From: Strongylocentrotus droebachiensis
Lineage: Eukaryota; Echinodermata; Echinoidea; Camarodonta; Strongylocentrotidae
Length of the DNA stretch: 64,000 nt
Assembly: GCA_035222895.1 (NCBI GenBank)
Contig: JAVYIG010007240.1
Coordinates: 1-64,000 of the forward strand
Direction: 5' to 3'
In this document: piece by piece, positions 23,096-35,605 of the stretch
Layout: each line of letters starts with the position of its first letter
Position numbering within the stretch: position 1 is the first letter of the stretch
Notes under the pieces: model-generated
Seen by the model: only the letters and a program-made list of their open reading frames with translations
Told to the model about the DNA's origin: nothing
Database searches by the model: none
Translations under genes and position numbers: made by a program

Positions 23096-24175
23096 ATAAT
23101 GAAGGCCGGCCAATTGGATTAACAAATTGGATTAACATCACTCTGAGATTATCAATATCGAAATCGCCTATAAAAAAGTAAACTTTTGTATGTTTCCTTC
23201 AAAAAACATCAATTACGTTCAATTTGCCACATTTTGCCTCATTTTGGATTACTTGCTCTCATAAAAACACAATTCTTATTGTTTGGTTCTATTAACGGAT
23301 TGAATGCCAATAATGAAAGTGCTGTACTCACCAGCATGTAGTTTAGCGTTAAAAAAGGGTTCTTTTTGGTATTAGTAATGCAATGAAGATTGGAATGTTT
23401 CATTAAAAAATGTATAGGATATAGTAGCGACAAGGAGATTAACATTTTTCGACTTAAGATAGCCAATTGGAGTCAGTGACATATATAGACACTCCAGGAA
23501 GAAAGACAGACAGACAAAGTGCTCAGACAGACAGACGAACGAGGAGGTTTGTGTGTCTTAAACCACTTGTTTTCTTCTTCTTGCAATGACAACTCGTTGT
23601 CCTAGGTAAATATAAGACGATGAGTATGTATCCATCTCTTCTCATTTCCTCGCATATTTGATTTAGTGTCGCCACTTCCAAAGAATCGAAAGATAAAAGT
23701 CTGTAAACAACACATTTGTATACTCACATGTATAATTACGACAAATCTACAATAATCGGATCTCAAACATTTTCAACAAAACGTATTTTCGATCCGCTCC
23801 TTTACATGAAGATGACATATTTGAGACTGACTAACTACCGTATCAATCATTCGATTTTTGTTAACTCTCCTGGGCTTTCAAACGAAAGAATGTTAACAGC
23901 AATAGCTTATTTTAAATATTTGTCGAGTACATGTAGATCAAAAGAAACGATTTTCAGAACCAAATATCTGCAATTACATAATAGAAGCATTTTACGGTAT
24001 ATTTCACTTTTAACTATTAAAACGTCCTTGCTTTTCAAGTTTTCTCTTGCTCTTCATTTCATTTTCACGATATGAAAAAACATACCACAGTTGCTGATGT
24101 ATACTTCCGTTAATGACGTTGTCCTGACCTTGAAACCTCTCTTCGTGCAAATAGGATCATTTTTGGCGCGTTTAA
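23096..24175. other. non-coding DNA, nothing recognised
   Basis: The longest frame (23716-24075, plus) has no recognisable domain and no splice context. GACA-type repeats lie near 23505-23535. Confidence 0.45.
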
Positions 24176-24678
24176 AGGTAATACAAAGTTTTGGTATGGG
24201 GTCATGAATTTGGTTCAAATGAACATATTCGAAGCATATGTGATCCTACAATATTCAGTGATCGTTGTCGCGGTTGAAATCGAGTCTAATGTAATGAAAT
24301 TATAAATAATAAACTCTTAATGTTGTATAGCTCCCTCTCAAGGTCAAGATATTAATTAAGCTATAAAACAATGTTTCTTGACCAAAATCGACGGGTTAGC
24401 TATTCCCGTTTGGAAACTATATATCACAACTACATATTCTGAGATTTTCATGGTCGCAGCTACCATTGTACGACTGTATAGGCGCTATTTGAAATTTATC
24501 AACATTTACCGGGAGCACCGGTAAATTTTATATTCAATTTTACTCGAAAGCTGAAGTGTTTCAGGTGCTAAATTTTCTAGTGGTTATAATACATCCACAT
24601 GGGCATCCAAATATATCAAAATAGTAAAGAATCACTATCCACCCAATATTCAAAATTTCCCAAAACTTTGTATTACCT
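24176..24678. mobile_element. 503-bp TTAA-flanked non-autonomous DNA transposon
   Basis: The ends AGGTAATACAAAGTTTTGG and its exact reverse complement (19 bases) are each bordered by TTAA (24172-24175 and 24679-24682). TTAA duplication points to the piggyBac or Kolobok superfamilies, which cannot be separated without a transposase. No coding capacity. Confidence 0.82.
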
Positions 24679-25263
24679 TTAAACAAATGCGAGTACACCA
24701 TTTTACGACCATCCCGGGTGAACTAACGCTAAACTACAGCCCCAACAATTATATATAATTTTTTCTCTTTCGCGAAAAGCGGGGGGGGGGGTTCTGACAA
24801 AATGTAGTGTCGCTTTCTTTCTCTTTTGTATTGTTACATTCTTAACGATTACAGCCCTCGAGACCTAGAGCTCACGATACCGACAGAATATGGTATCGCA
24901 GACCTTCTGAAAAATTACCTTATGATTTCGAGACTGGGGACACACAAGACTGACTATGGTGGTCTCGTGGACTGGCGGTCTACCGTTATGTCCCGTCTTT
25001 GAGAAACTATAACTGTTATTGTTATTTCAAATAAAGAAAAGAGGAAGGACATTTTTACCACCAAACTGCTCTTGCGTGTAATTATTCTATTCCATGCTTA
25101 GTCTCAATCAATTAAAAAATCAATTGACAAGTTGTTTTTTGTGTATGTTTGAACTGACTGATCACAGAAGTAATTAACAATGAGTATCGAAGTCCAATTG
25201 TTGCGTTTGTTAATAGGCAAAATCATTGTCCCTTTTTTAATAAAAGGCATTGCAAGGAACTTG
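24679..25263. other. non-coding DNA, nothing recognised
   Basis: Contains a 10-base G run at 24781. No gene or element ends seen. Confidence 0.4.
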
Positions 25264-25635
25264 GGGCGCGTTCATGCTTGATTTTGAAGGTAGAATGAGC
25301 GATCTGAAACGCTCATCGTAAACGCTCATCGTGATCGCAGTTCCACGGTGTAGCTGTTCATGCTTACTTCTCTGGCTCATCCAGGCAATTCTCCTTGTGT
25401 GGCATTGTGTGACCTTCACTGTGCATGCTACGTAGACCCACTAGAGGTCAGTGCGTTGACCCCATTTAAACGCGTTTACAATTGTAAACGCATCTTTTTG
25501 TGAGTTTACGATCGGCGTTCGTGATCGCCGTTTTTCGGTGATTCTACAAAAGTGAGCATGAACGCAAGCGTGTTTTAAACTAAACACGTAACAGATGCCT
25601 GATTCTGGCCGTCAAAATCAAGCATGAACGCGGCC
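25264..25635. mobile_element. Harbinger-like MITE, 372 bp, TTG target duplication
   Basis: The terminal repeats GGGCGCGTTCATGCTTGA and TCAAGCATGAACGCGGCC differ at one base and are flanked by TTG on both sides (25261-25263 and 25636-25638). The 3-bp duplication and GGGCGCGTTC ends fit PIF/Harbinger MITEs. Internal CG-rich segments (AAACGCTCATCG, AAACGCGTTTAC) are repeated. Confidence 0.8.
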
Positions 25636-26284
25636 TTGAACGGTGAAAATCACAAAACTCGTAAAAGGGCCAAAATGTTGAGGGGAAAAAAAAAATCCCA
25701 ATTGACAACATTAATGAAAAATAATGATGGCAACGTAACTGTAAGGGCTTACTAATCCCTGGTAGATATGCTTTCACGTTCTGAATGATACAGTAATAGA
25801 TCATCAAGTATTCCGATAAAGGTATCTCTCTGATATGGCCTATGAATTGTCCTTGCATTTTTTTTTTTAAATAGAGGAGACAATAGTCACTTCTTCTATG
25901 ATAAATCTTGTCACTCCAATTCGATGTTTGTTTGCTTTTTACACATTTTGTGTTATTTAAAAAAAACTTGAAAGGTTTCATGTCCATGAACAGTGCTCAT
26001 TCATCGTAGACTTCCGTTTCTTTACTCCAAACATAATCCTTCACATGCTCACAATGACATGGATTATCCAGATTAAATAAAGCTGTTACTAATTTCACAT
26101 CCACAACCGTTTTCTAAAGTGAGAGCGGGATCTTTACATGGAACTAAGCACTTATCTCAACAGACGTCTTTTCTCATCCGTGTTAGGGATGAGGCCATTC
26201 TTAACGAACATAAGTCGTACAAATGTGATATCATCCTGACCTTCAAGTCTGGAAGGATTAGAGAACTACACACATATAATTAGG

Positions 26285-26600
26285 CAAAGGGCGGATCCAG
26301 CCGGCGACTGGGGAGGGGGCCAAAGAAGGGGCCCAATTCGTGAGAGAATATTTAACGGCGAAACAGCCAGCTGGTGAATAAGCGGGGGGGGGGGGGGGGG
26401 GGGGTAGTGAGCACTAATCTTTCTTTTGTTTGGCCTCCGAAAATTTGAAAATCGCGCCGGCCGATATTTCGCTCAGTGGGGGGGGGGGGGGGGGGGGGGG
26501 GGTGGTGGTAGTGAGCACAATTTTTTGTTTGCCCCCGAAAATTTGAAAATCGCAACCCCCCCCCCCCCCCCCCCTTGAGCAGCAGGGGAGGGGGGCCCGT
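26285..26600. mobile_element. hAT-type MITE fragment with poly-G runs
   Basis: The left edge CAAAGGGCGGATCCAG is a typical hAT MITE end. The inner segment GAAAATTTGAAAATCGCGCC followed by GGCCGATATTTCGCTCAGTG corresponds, inverted, to the inner part of the element at 9156. A matching right terminus was not found, so the element is probably truncated. Three G/C runs of about 18-25 bases lie inside. Confidence 0.6.
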
Positions 26601-27247
26601 CGATTGTAACGAATAAGCAGAAATAACCCTTAACGTGTCTTAAATATTACTGTTGAATGGATGTAAATGTTTGTATGCCTTGATAGAACAGAACCTGGTA
26701 AAAAGAGTGGCGCCGGCTGGACACACATAGACCAAATGATGAACCATTGATAATGGAGAGACGCATGTTTACTTGATAAGATAATCATTACACAATGTTT
26801 GTGCAGTTTAGATTTTCTTCTAATTTACTTTGCGTCTTCCAAAATAAGGACATTATAGACGAGGGGATAAATGCAGATACTTGGTTGTATATCCAAATTA
26901 CGACCGGCGGAAAAAAAACGTAAATGACGTACAGACTATAGAGTGACATACATTATAAAGGGGATCATCTCGTGCTTACATTAATCATGAGAAGTGACAG
27001 ATTATTGACCTTCAAATGTTTTGTATTTGGCGCCTTAGTGTAAGCTGTCCAGCATGCCACACAGTGAGATTAACTCAAAACGGCGTTACCAGGGTCGTCA
27101 CCAGTGGGCATGTATCGTGGGTACATTGGGAAAGCTCTTATGACTATATAAAGCTGCTTACTATTCAATCACTGACATGCTAGCATCTATGGTTTTACAA
27201 AAATGATGGTAATGGCTGGAGGGAGTGAAAGAAAAAAATGATAGAGA

Positions 27248-27330
27248 AGAGGGAGGAGGAGGAGGAGGAGGAGGATAAGAAGAAGAAGAAGAAGAAGAAG
27301 AAAAAGGAAAAGAAGAAGAGGAAAGAGAAT
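27248..27330. repeat. (GGA)n/(GAA)n purine repeat
   Basis: Trinucleotide purine repeat within a longer purine-rich patch to about 27360. The overlapping Ser/Leu/Pro-rich minus-strand frames are artefacts. Confidence 0.85.
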
Positions 27331-28039
27331 AGGGACAAAAAGTAAAAGGAGAAGGGGGAAAGATGAACAATAACAACAACCAATTATTGCAAAGATTATT
27401 ATTATATTGGGCAAGACCGACAGCAGAAGAAATGACGGTCTCTCTGTTCGTGTAATACATTTCCCAATTCATTCTTTTTTGTAGGGACCGAAGTCCTCGA
27501 TACGGAGTAACTATCTAATGAATAATAACACAAATAAAAAATGTTAACTTTAATAATATCTTCTTCGATCCAAGTATGTATCTTTGTTTCGATTGGATTG
27601 GCCTGCACAACGCTTGAAGCTACCTTGAAGTGACTAATCAATTTTTCGTCTTTACGCGAAACAGGTTTTCATATGTTGTTTGCGTTTTATGTCACACCAT
27701 AAATCATTTCCAAGTTCTTTCATATTGAGTTGTGTTACACACCGTCTGTTTCATCAAATGTTTGTGTGATAAGTGAATTTAAGGAAACGTTTTATGGCGT
27801 CCTTTGATTGAGCCGTCCCAAATGTGAGTGACTTTGTGAGTTAACAAATTGGAGACCATTATGTCAGTCTTTTCTATGCTTCATCAATCAAGTAGATACT
27901 GATAGATTAGTAGAAACGAACGAAATAAGCTGTTTATGATCCTATCAACATGAACAGGTTCCGCTGTATAAGAGGATGACAATAGAAATACTATTTTTGA
28001 AGAAAGATCTGTATATGTTTATGGTCTGTATAATCTTAA

Positions 28040-28680
28040 TGTGGCGTGCCCTTCCTTGACCTTTGGAGCAGAAAACTGTTTTTATCGTCGCAAACGAGAT
28101 GTCTTTTGAAAGTTATATATAGTCGTATAAAATATAAGAAGATGCATTTCGAAACATTGCTATCGCTGCGCGTACGTGCGTGATACTTATTCAAAGAAAT
28201 TACATTGCGTTTTAGTCTGTTGATCAATGAAAATTGTTTATTTGAACAAACTGTAGAAAGAAATTTATATGTCTTCATGAAGCACGAGAAGCTGCATCAA
28301 TGACAACCTGACAATAACGAAACCTGATACGGGTTATCTGTTTTTAAATGTTGTTGATCCCTGTACTTTAATACCTCTGTTATCATAAGTCTTCCCTTTG
28401 GTGCCAAAAGCTCTGAAACATCTTCGAATATCAGATTGTCTCGTACACGAACATCCAAGAATACAACAAGATGCTTATCGAATCACAGCAATATCTGCAC
28501 GTATGTGATGCTCATTCATTTAATTATCTTGCTTTTCAAATTATTCATCAGATTATCAAATTGTTAATTTGACAAATTCTCAAAGAATTTCAAAATGGAT
28601 ATGTCTTTTTTAAGCAGATATACGCCAGCAATGACAACCTGACAATAATGAACCCTGACACGGATTATCTTGATCCTCAT
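28040..28680. repeat. diverged tandem duplication, period about 330 bp
   Basis: Two copies end in ATGACAACCTGACAATAA followed by CCTGATACGGGTTATCT (from 28299) or CCTGACACGGATTATCT (from 28630). Earlier parts also align, for example GAAGATGCATTTCGAAACAT with CAAGATGCTTATCGAATCAC. The copies differ considerably. Nothing coding is apparent. Confidence 0.6.
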
Positions 28681-29189
28681 ATACAGATCCTTTGTATTTA
28701 CATGCTTTATGTGAAACAAATATTTATTACTCCTATAAATCTATTCTCTGAATAACTACACATGTATATTATTTGGTTCGAAACAGATATATCTTCTTAA
28801 GACTGAAATGGCGATTGAGATGTTTTCAGCTCGAAAACCACAAGAGGAAATAGCTACATCCAGTAAAGTCTCGCAGAAGCGACACATTTCGCACATTCTC
28901 AATCTAATTTCATCGACTTATTACTCACGAAACTAGAAATATCCGACATATAAATTAGAGTTAATTCAATGTGTCTTCAAAGTCATTTACTCACTCATAA
29001 TTTCCATGAATATCAACAAGACATCAATCACCATTCTTACACGGGAAAGTGGAGAAGATGAAGTCACGTGATTTGAGATGTAAACCTTCATTTTGACAAT
29101 AATTCATGATGTCGTTTGAAAAAATGTCCTGTGCCAGACTTCGAAACAAAGCCATGCTGGTTTCTAAATTGACAATTTGACACGTTGAA

Positions 29190-29397
29190 ACAAATTTATA
29201 AGATGAATTAAACCCGAAATGTCTCATTCGGTCTCCATGTTCTTCAACATTTATAAACATGATAGGCCCTAATACATTTTAAGATGAATAAGACCCAAAT
29301 GAATTCTTCAATGTCTACGTACTTCAACAAAATGTTGAACACAATACAACGAATTTGTAAAATGAATTCTTGAATGTCCACGCATGTTCTTTGACAG
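29190..29397. repeat. degenerate repeat, about 78-bp spacing
   Basis: Three loosely similar units share AAGATGAAT...CCC.AAATG and a TGTTCTTCAACA-like end, at about 29195, 29274 and 29349. No function apparent. Confidence 0.4.
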
Positions 29398-29497
29398 CTG
29401 CATATAGTCTTTCAAATAGAACATAATTCATCCTCAGGGTTGTAGAAGGGCAGGCGAGTTTTGTCTAACATTTAGCCTACTTCCAAGGTATGATTTC

Positions 29498-30055
29498 TTA
29501 ATAATAATAATAATGAACATTTGTATAGCGCCTTTTCTACAAGTAGATACAAAGCGCTTAATTAACATATACAATGAACAATTAACAAAATAGAAAGATG
29601 CTTAACAACAGACATGTATGTAACAATATAGGAATGAACAAAATAAAGGGGTAAGACAGGTAATAGAAGAGCAAGAACAAGTGCTGGTAAGCGGGCATTA
29701 GTTAAACAAGTGTGTTTTGAGGTGTTTTTTGAAAGTCATTAGAGAATCAGCAGTTTGTACAAAATTGGGGAGATTGTTCCATGATTTTGGAGCAGTGGCT
29801 ATGAATGCCCGCTTACCAGCATTGGTTCGACACCTTGGGATATCTAAAACTGTACGAGTGTTGGATCTTAGGTTGTAACTGGAGTGCCTAACATGAACGA
29901 GATCAGTAAGATATGAGGGAGAGAGATTGTGTAACGACTTAAAGACAAGGGTGGAGGTCTTGAAGAGCACTCGCTGTTGAATAGGAAGCCAATGCAGAGA
30001 GTTCAACAAGGGCGTGGTGTGTGTGCTCTTTGGTTGTTTGAAGATGACCAAATAT
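29498..30055 (-). mobile_element. 5'-truncated LINE (CR1/L2-like) 3' end
   Basis: An open minus-strand frame (30051-29698) ends with a stop and encodes the C-terminal part of a non-LTR reverse transcriptase: LLNSLHWLPIQQRVLFK, SLHNLSPSYLTDLV, APKSWNNLPNFVQ and FKKHLKTHLFN. These match the conserved tail (LHWLPV..RI.FK, L.PSYL, .P..WN.LP, FK..LK..LF) of CR1/L2-clade elements. About 150 bases of 3' UTR follow, then GGCGCTATACAAATG and an (ATT)n tail. The rest of the element is missing, so this is a 5'-truncated copy. Confidence 0.88.
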
Positions 30056-33000
30056 CCCGTCCCATAGAACCCAAGGTTTCTATAAAACGTATTAATGTAT
30101 AGATATTATATGTATAGGAAGTTGTGTTTCACAATGAGGCTCGTGATTGTGAGATGTATTTCATTTTTCTCACGATTCGGTTTGAGAACAAAGTTAGGAT
30201 TGAACCATTACGTAGAAATCTTCTCGACCGACAACTGTACATGACACATAAACAGTTACTCTATATACAAAAATAATACTGTACTTAGAATCGTTACTAA
30301 AACTAAGAGCTGAAAATGTCATCTACATAAGTGATATAGGCCAGGCAAGCGTTTTCATGATAATGATTTAAGGTTAAAGCGGAAGATAAACACAATATAT
30401 TGGCCAACTTTAGAATAAAATTGAAGAAGCTCGTATGGGTGGAGTCCATGGATGTCTTTCATAAGAGCATATCTTGGCTATCTTCTTGAGATTATATTTG
30501 ACATTGGCAAGTTATTTCAGAGCGTCTCGGGTCGGAATTCTGGATGATTGATTTCTCAATCTCTACTACCGTCTCTTTCAATGACATATTTCACTTTAAA
30601 AACCGCATAATAAGTCTCATGTGAAACCCAAATAAGATTGTAAAGCCATCAATCAACACCCATGTTGACCCCTAATCGCATTAATTCAAAGATTTAAAAT
30701 ATGAAATATGTCAAAACAAAATATTCGCACTTTGTGAACCCGGTATCAATATCCACACATTGAACACCAAACAGAGGAGGAAAGAAAACCAATTGACAGA
30801 TTTTGATGTTTACACACTACGAGGGCCGTAAGCATGAAGTGTTACATCTTCTTTCAACAACCGACGTTACAATGAACCTCTGTTGAATAGGATTGAGAAA
30901 GCTAAAGGCTATTTAAGAAGTACTTTGCACCAAGTGAACCTCTTCACCATAGCTTTCGTAGTATCTGATCAGAAACAGGGTTGTAACTCTACGATTATAA
31001 AGTTACATCATTCTGGCGTAAAACTAAAATTCATACTTGGTCTTGTAATTATCTCTAACAACTATTTCTTTTTCTTCAAGCTCATGCAAATCATCCCCTC
31101 ACATGCCAAGCACAAAAAGGAGAAGTTTGATTCGGAAACAGCCGTACCACAACTGACAAAACAATCGGAAGCAGACAGTTGAAATATTCAGCAGTTTGAG
31201 AGACAGGTGAATAATAAAAGTTGGGAATAGTTTCAAACAACTATCCCGTCATTCGTCTGGAGTAAAATCATTATTTACCTACAACCTTCCTGATAGCTCT
31301 GATAACTCAAGAGAAAATAATGAGGTAATTTGGTGAACGGAAAATGTCCTTTGTGTTTCCATGGTAACCATTTTGCTAATCATGTGGCTCGGTTACTATA
31401 TCCGTTACTTTCGATGTGATTTGGACAAGATCATAACGATATAAAATAACATGGGATGTTTGGCTTTCCACAGGAATAGCACTCATGGAATAAATCTAGA
31501 TAACTATTTTTTTTAAATTACGAATTATATGCACAAACAATTTATATGATGAATGTTAGCCTTTGTTTGGGATAAGATGAATATAAGTGTGATGTTGTAC
31601 AAAATTCTCCCCCGAAATCGTTGTTTTGTCCTCCGGCCCATCGCTTTACAACATAAACTGTAATGCTATTGAAGATAATTGAACGGCATTTACAGACAGT
31701 TAACAGGCCAAAGTTCTAAGAAGTGACCAATCAAATAAGATGATCAAGAAATAGATGATAACACTCAGTGTAGCATGCATAATGGATTGACTACAAAAAC
31801 AGGAAGGTTTACCATACGGAACGAGCCGGTTACTAATTACTCCCAGAAAGCATTACATTTATAATAGACTACTTCATCGCTGTTTCAAATATTACACCAT
31901 TACCCAAAGAATTGTGATAATAACTCGAATTATAGCCAATATGCAATGTGGTTTAAATAATCAGCAAGTGATGAAATACGAGAGGGCCTTCAAAAACATC
32001 GAAGAAAAGTAGAAGTTAAAATCAAAAAATCTTTGACAATTTAACAAATCTTTGAAAAGTTGATCTTTTTACCTTTAATTTGTTAATTCCATTAATATCA
32101 TCAGTAGTGACCTGCTCTGGTAGACACCTTCAAACACGCTATTCCAGGTCAGTAGCAAAGAAAATCCCTTTATACCCTAGAATCCCTGGAATTCCTTACA
32201 TAAGTTCCGAGAGAGCGAGAGAGCAATGCTAACAGTAGCAAAACCGAACGAACACTTGACATCTGAATGAGAAACGCGACAGTTATAACTGCTCATAAGC
32301 CGATGATAGCCTGCGACTGAGTTCGTTGCGCTAGTACTAGTATGAATGTAACAATGGTTGGAAGCACTCACAGATACCGTTTCAGTGCGTCTTTTGAGCG
32401 TCGAGTCAAATATTGGAACTGGTATATCAAAGTGTCCCATTACTTCAAACAGGGAGGTGAAAGAAAAGGAGGCGAAACTCTTGTAATTTATTCAAACGCA
32501 TTCTTGAGTTCTAAAGCGTAACAATGGGATGTGTAACATTCCACTTGGCTTTGAAGTTCCATGCTCCGAACCGCGCTTCCACTGCGGGGAATTTCGGAAG
32601 CCAGGCACCAGTTTTACATTTATTACAAAAAATTAAATTACCGGCAAAATTACAGTGTAAATTAAAAACTTCAATGGGAATTTTATTGGGAATAGTGCAT
32701 CAAACAAATTTTCAAATTTAGAACTCCGTCCTGCCTTTAAATTGTGTGCCAGAGTTGGTAAAAGAAAAATTACATCCTGTCAAAAACTCAATATTTTAGG
32801 ATGATGCGCTAATTTGTGCATGCTTTAATGTCCCGTTATTTGATCCATGATTTACAATCTTCAATAACATTAAGTTTGCTAATGCGTGTTTTCGCGTGTT
32901 TTTTGTATTTTTCAAGTTTAAAAAAGAATGAAATTACACAAGTTTGTGTTCGCTTGTTCTACTCTTTACACATTCAACAATGGATGAGAAATCATTGGAA

Positions 33001-34143
33001 GGGACAGCGAACAGTTGCTGTGATACCATTTTCTGATGTAGGAATTCTAAATCCTAAAATTTCATGCGCTCTTTTATCTCACCACCTGGTCAACAGTTGC
33101 AGATTAGCGCATAACTTTCCGGCGGCTTGGAGCATGGGGTCAAAGGAGAACGGCTTGATTCAAGTCCTTCTCTATCACGTCCCTGCTTCAAATTAGCTTT
33201 TCTGGAGAAAAGGAATCAAGGGTGTTGCATGACTCCGGCTACGTCAACATCTATCCCATGATACCTTTACCTCAACTAGCTTTTGTTCGCAATTGCGCTA
33301 TCATTATAAAAGAAAAAGAAACAGAAATACTGTTGTCTCATCCTCATCGAACCAAAAATTACTTCCCAAATTTGAATGGCACCCTACGCATGACAGATTC
33401 ATGTTATTAGATGAGCAGGATATCTTGAATGTTAATAAATCTGATCATTTTATCACATATTCTCATTACCGAGGCCCTTCTCTTTAAATGCAGACGAATT
33501 GTGTCTCGTTGATATGTGTTTTTGTTTTCCAAACTAGCCAAGTGAAACCTCCTACATCACCGGAACAAATATGCCTACAATTCCAACAAAGCATTCATGT
33601 GGCAAGGTCACTTTGACAGCTTGCGGAACCATTATGTTCAATGTGTTTTGAGGAGCATCAATGTTAATGGTTAAAGATAAACTCCAGTACTGGTAAAAAG
33701 AAGAAAATTAATTCTCACAGAATCAAACGAAACTTACACTAAATGTTCAAGATTACAAATAAATGACATGTGCCAAACAATTTTGGAAGAAAATGTATAC
33801 TGGCTGAGTAATGAGCATAGAAAGACAAGGAAATCAAGGTAGTACTAGCCCCGACACCATTAGTGTTGTCCCATATATAGCTTTCTGTGTACAGTGCTTG
33901 TTACTTTACCAAGACTCGTTCTGACTCCAGAACCTTGCAGTGCACACCAATACTTACATGCTACATGATCAACTGTTTCTGATTCTTTCCACACTTTTTC
34001 TTTCACAACGCAACCGCATTACCAGTACTAAAGTTTATCTTTAAGTTTTGTTGATCATACCATGATGGATTGGCAGGAGTAGAGGAGTGAAGGGGATGTC
34101 TGTGATTCTTAACTTGGGGGAGGGGGTCATGATCGCCCCCCCC

Positions 34144-34146
<3 letters not shown>
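30056..34146. other. repeat-poor non-coding stretch
   Basis: About 4 kb with no transposon ends and no recognisable exon. Frames at 30883-31182, 32177-32440 and 32816-33196 lack domain signatures. A TATAAAG word on the minus strand lies at 32167-32175. The low repeat content would suit regulatory DNA, but nothing in the sequence alone shows that. Confidence 0.35.

Positions 34147-34187
<41 letters not shown>
34147..34187. repeat. (CA)n microsatellite
   Basis: Pure CA run of about 20 units preceded by a C run at 34136. Confidence 0.92.
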
Positions 34188-34190
<3 letters not shown>

Positions 34191-35195
34191 TTGACAAAGT
34201 TTGTTAACTTTAGGGGGGGGTAATAGAGGGGAGAATTCTATTTTTAAAGTTGAATTTAAGAGGTAATGGCACTAACCCGAATTTGCATGGGAGCAAACGG
34301 CACTGATAAGAAAGACCAAATGGGGACGTGGGGCCAGAACAAGGTTTAGAACCACTGATGTAGGACCAGGAGCTGAGAAGTAGGACTATAATCCATGAGA
34401 GTGGACCACTCACAGACTACTGGTAACCGACAACAATAGACTCTTGTGACGGTTTTCTTGTCCTACATTGTTAGGTTCTTGTAATCCTTCCTCGGTTCAT
34501 TTTCCACACTGAGAACAGCCACTTTCTCTCTTTACTTTAAGAATAATGAATTAAAGATTGAATAATAAAAGCAGGGTATAGGTAGGTGGAAATAACCAAG
34601 ATTAGGAATCCGTAAAAAGTTAGCATGCAATGTGCCTTGATAAAAGGCAATTTGCTATGGCGCCGTGTTCTCCAAAGGTTTTGCCGAAATAAAATCAACT
34701 TTTATTATTGGTTGTTTGACCCACCTGTCTTCTTCAATGACAGCCTCGCCGCTAGGGGCAAATTATACCATCAATCTTGCAGCATTATATTAGCTTCTAT
34801 TGGATAACATGACCATCTACTGTAATTAGCGTCAACATTCTCTTTACCTTTGAGCAAAAGTTTTGCTTAAAGAGCTCGATTATTCTTTAGAAGTGCCTTA
34901 ATGTTAATACCAAATAATTGCCTTTGTCACCTCGTTCAGACTATTATGATCGGTTTGGAATGGCGACGAGCTTCCTGCTGAAACCTCATTACAAATAGAT
35001 CTTCTAAGATTTCAGTTAACTGGGTATAAACAATTTTCTTTCTTTTTTATAGATCTACAGGCATTATTCTACTCTTTCCCCCCCTTGATTTCTATAGTAT
35101 CCTTTAGTATTTATCCTGATACCAATGTAGCAATAATCTGGAACGTAATGGCTCGATATATCTGAACACATGATTAATATGTGAATAAATTAAAT

Positions 35196-35366
35196 TGAAG
35201 AAGAAGGAGGAGAAGGAGAAGAAGCACATGCCGGAAGAGACGGAGAAGGTAAGGAGGAGGAGAAGAAGAAGAAAAAGAAGAAGAAGAAGAAGAAGAAGAA
35301 GAAGAAGAAGAAGAAGAAGAAGAAGAAGAAGAAAAAAAAGAAGAAGAAGAAGAAGAAGAAGAAGAA

Positions 35367-35398
<32 letters not shown>

Positions 35399-35605
35399 AA
35401 AAGGAGGAGGAGGAGAAGAGGTAGGAGGAGGAGGAGAAGAAGAAGCACAAATAAGAAGAAGAAGATAAATAGGAAGAAGGGAAAGGAAAAAAAGAAGGAG
35501 GAGGTGGGGAGGAGGGGGGAGGAGGAGGAGAAAAAAGAAGGAGTACGGGGAAGAGGAGTAGAAGGAGAAAAAGAAGAAGAAGAAGAAGAAGAAGAAGGAG
35601 AAGAA
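35196..35605. repeat. long (GAA)n/(GGA)n purine tract
   Basis: About 400 bases that are almost entirely A and G on the plus strand, with pure GAA/AAG runs at roughly 35268-35395. All long frames here (poly-Arg/Lys/Glu or poly-Ser/Phe/Leu) follow from the repeat and are not genes. Confidence 0.93.
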
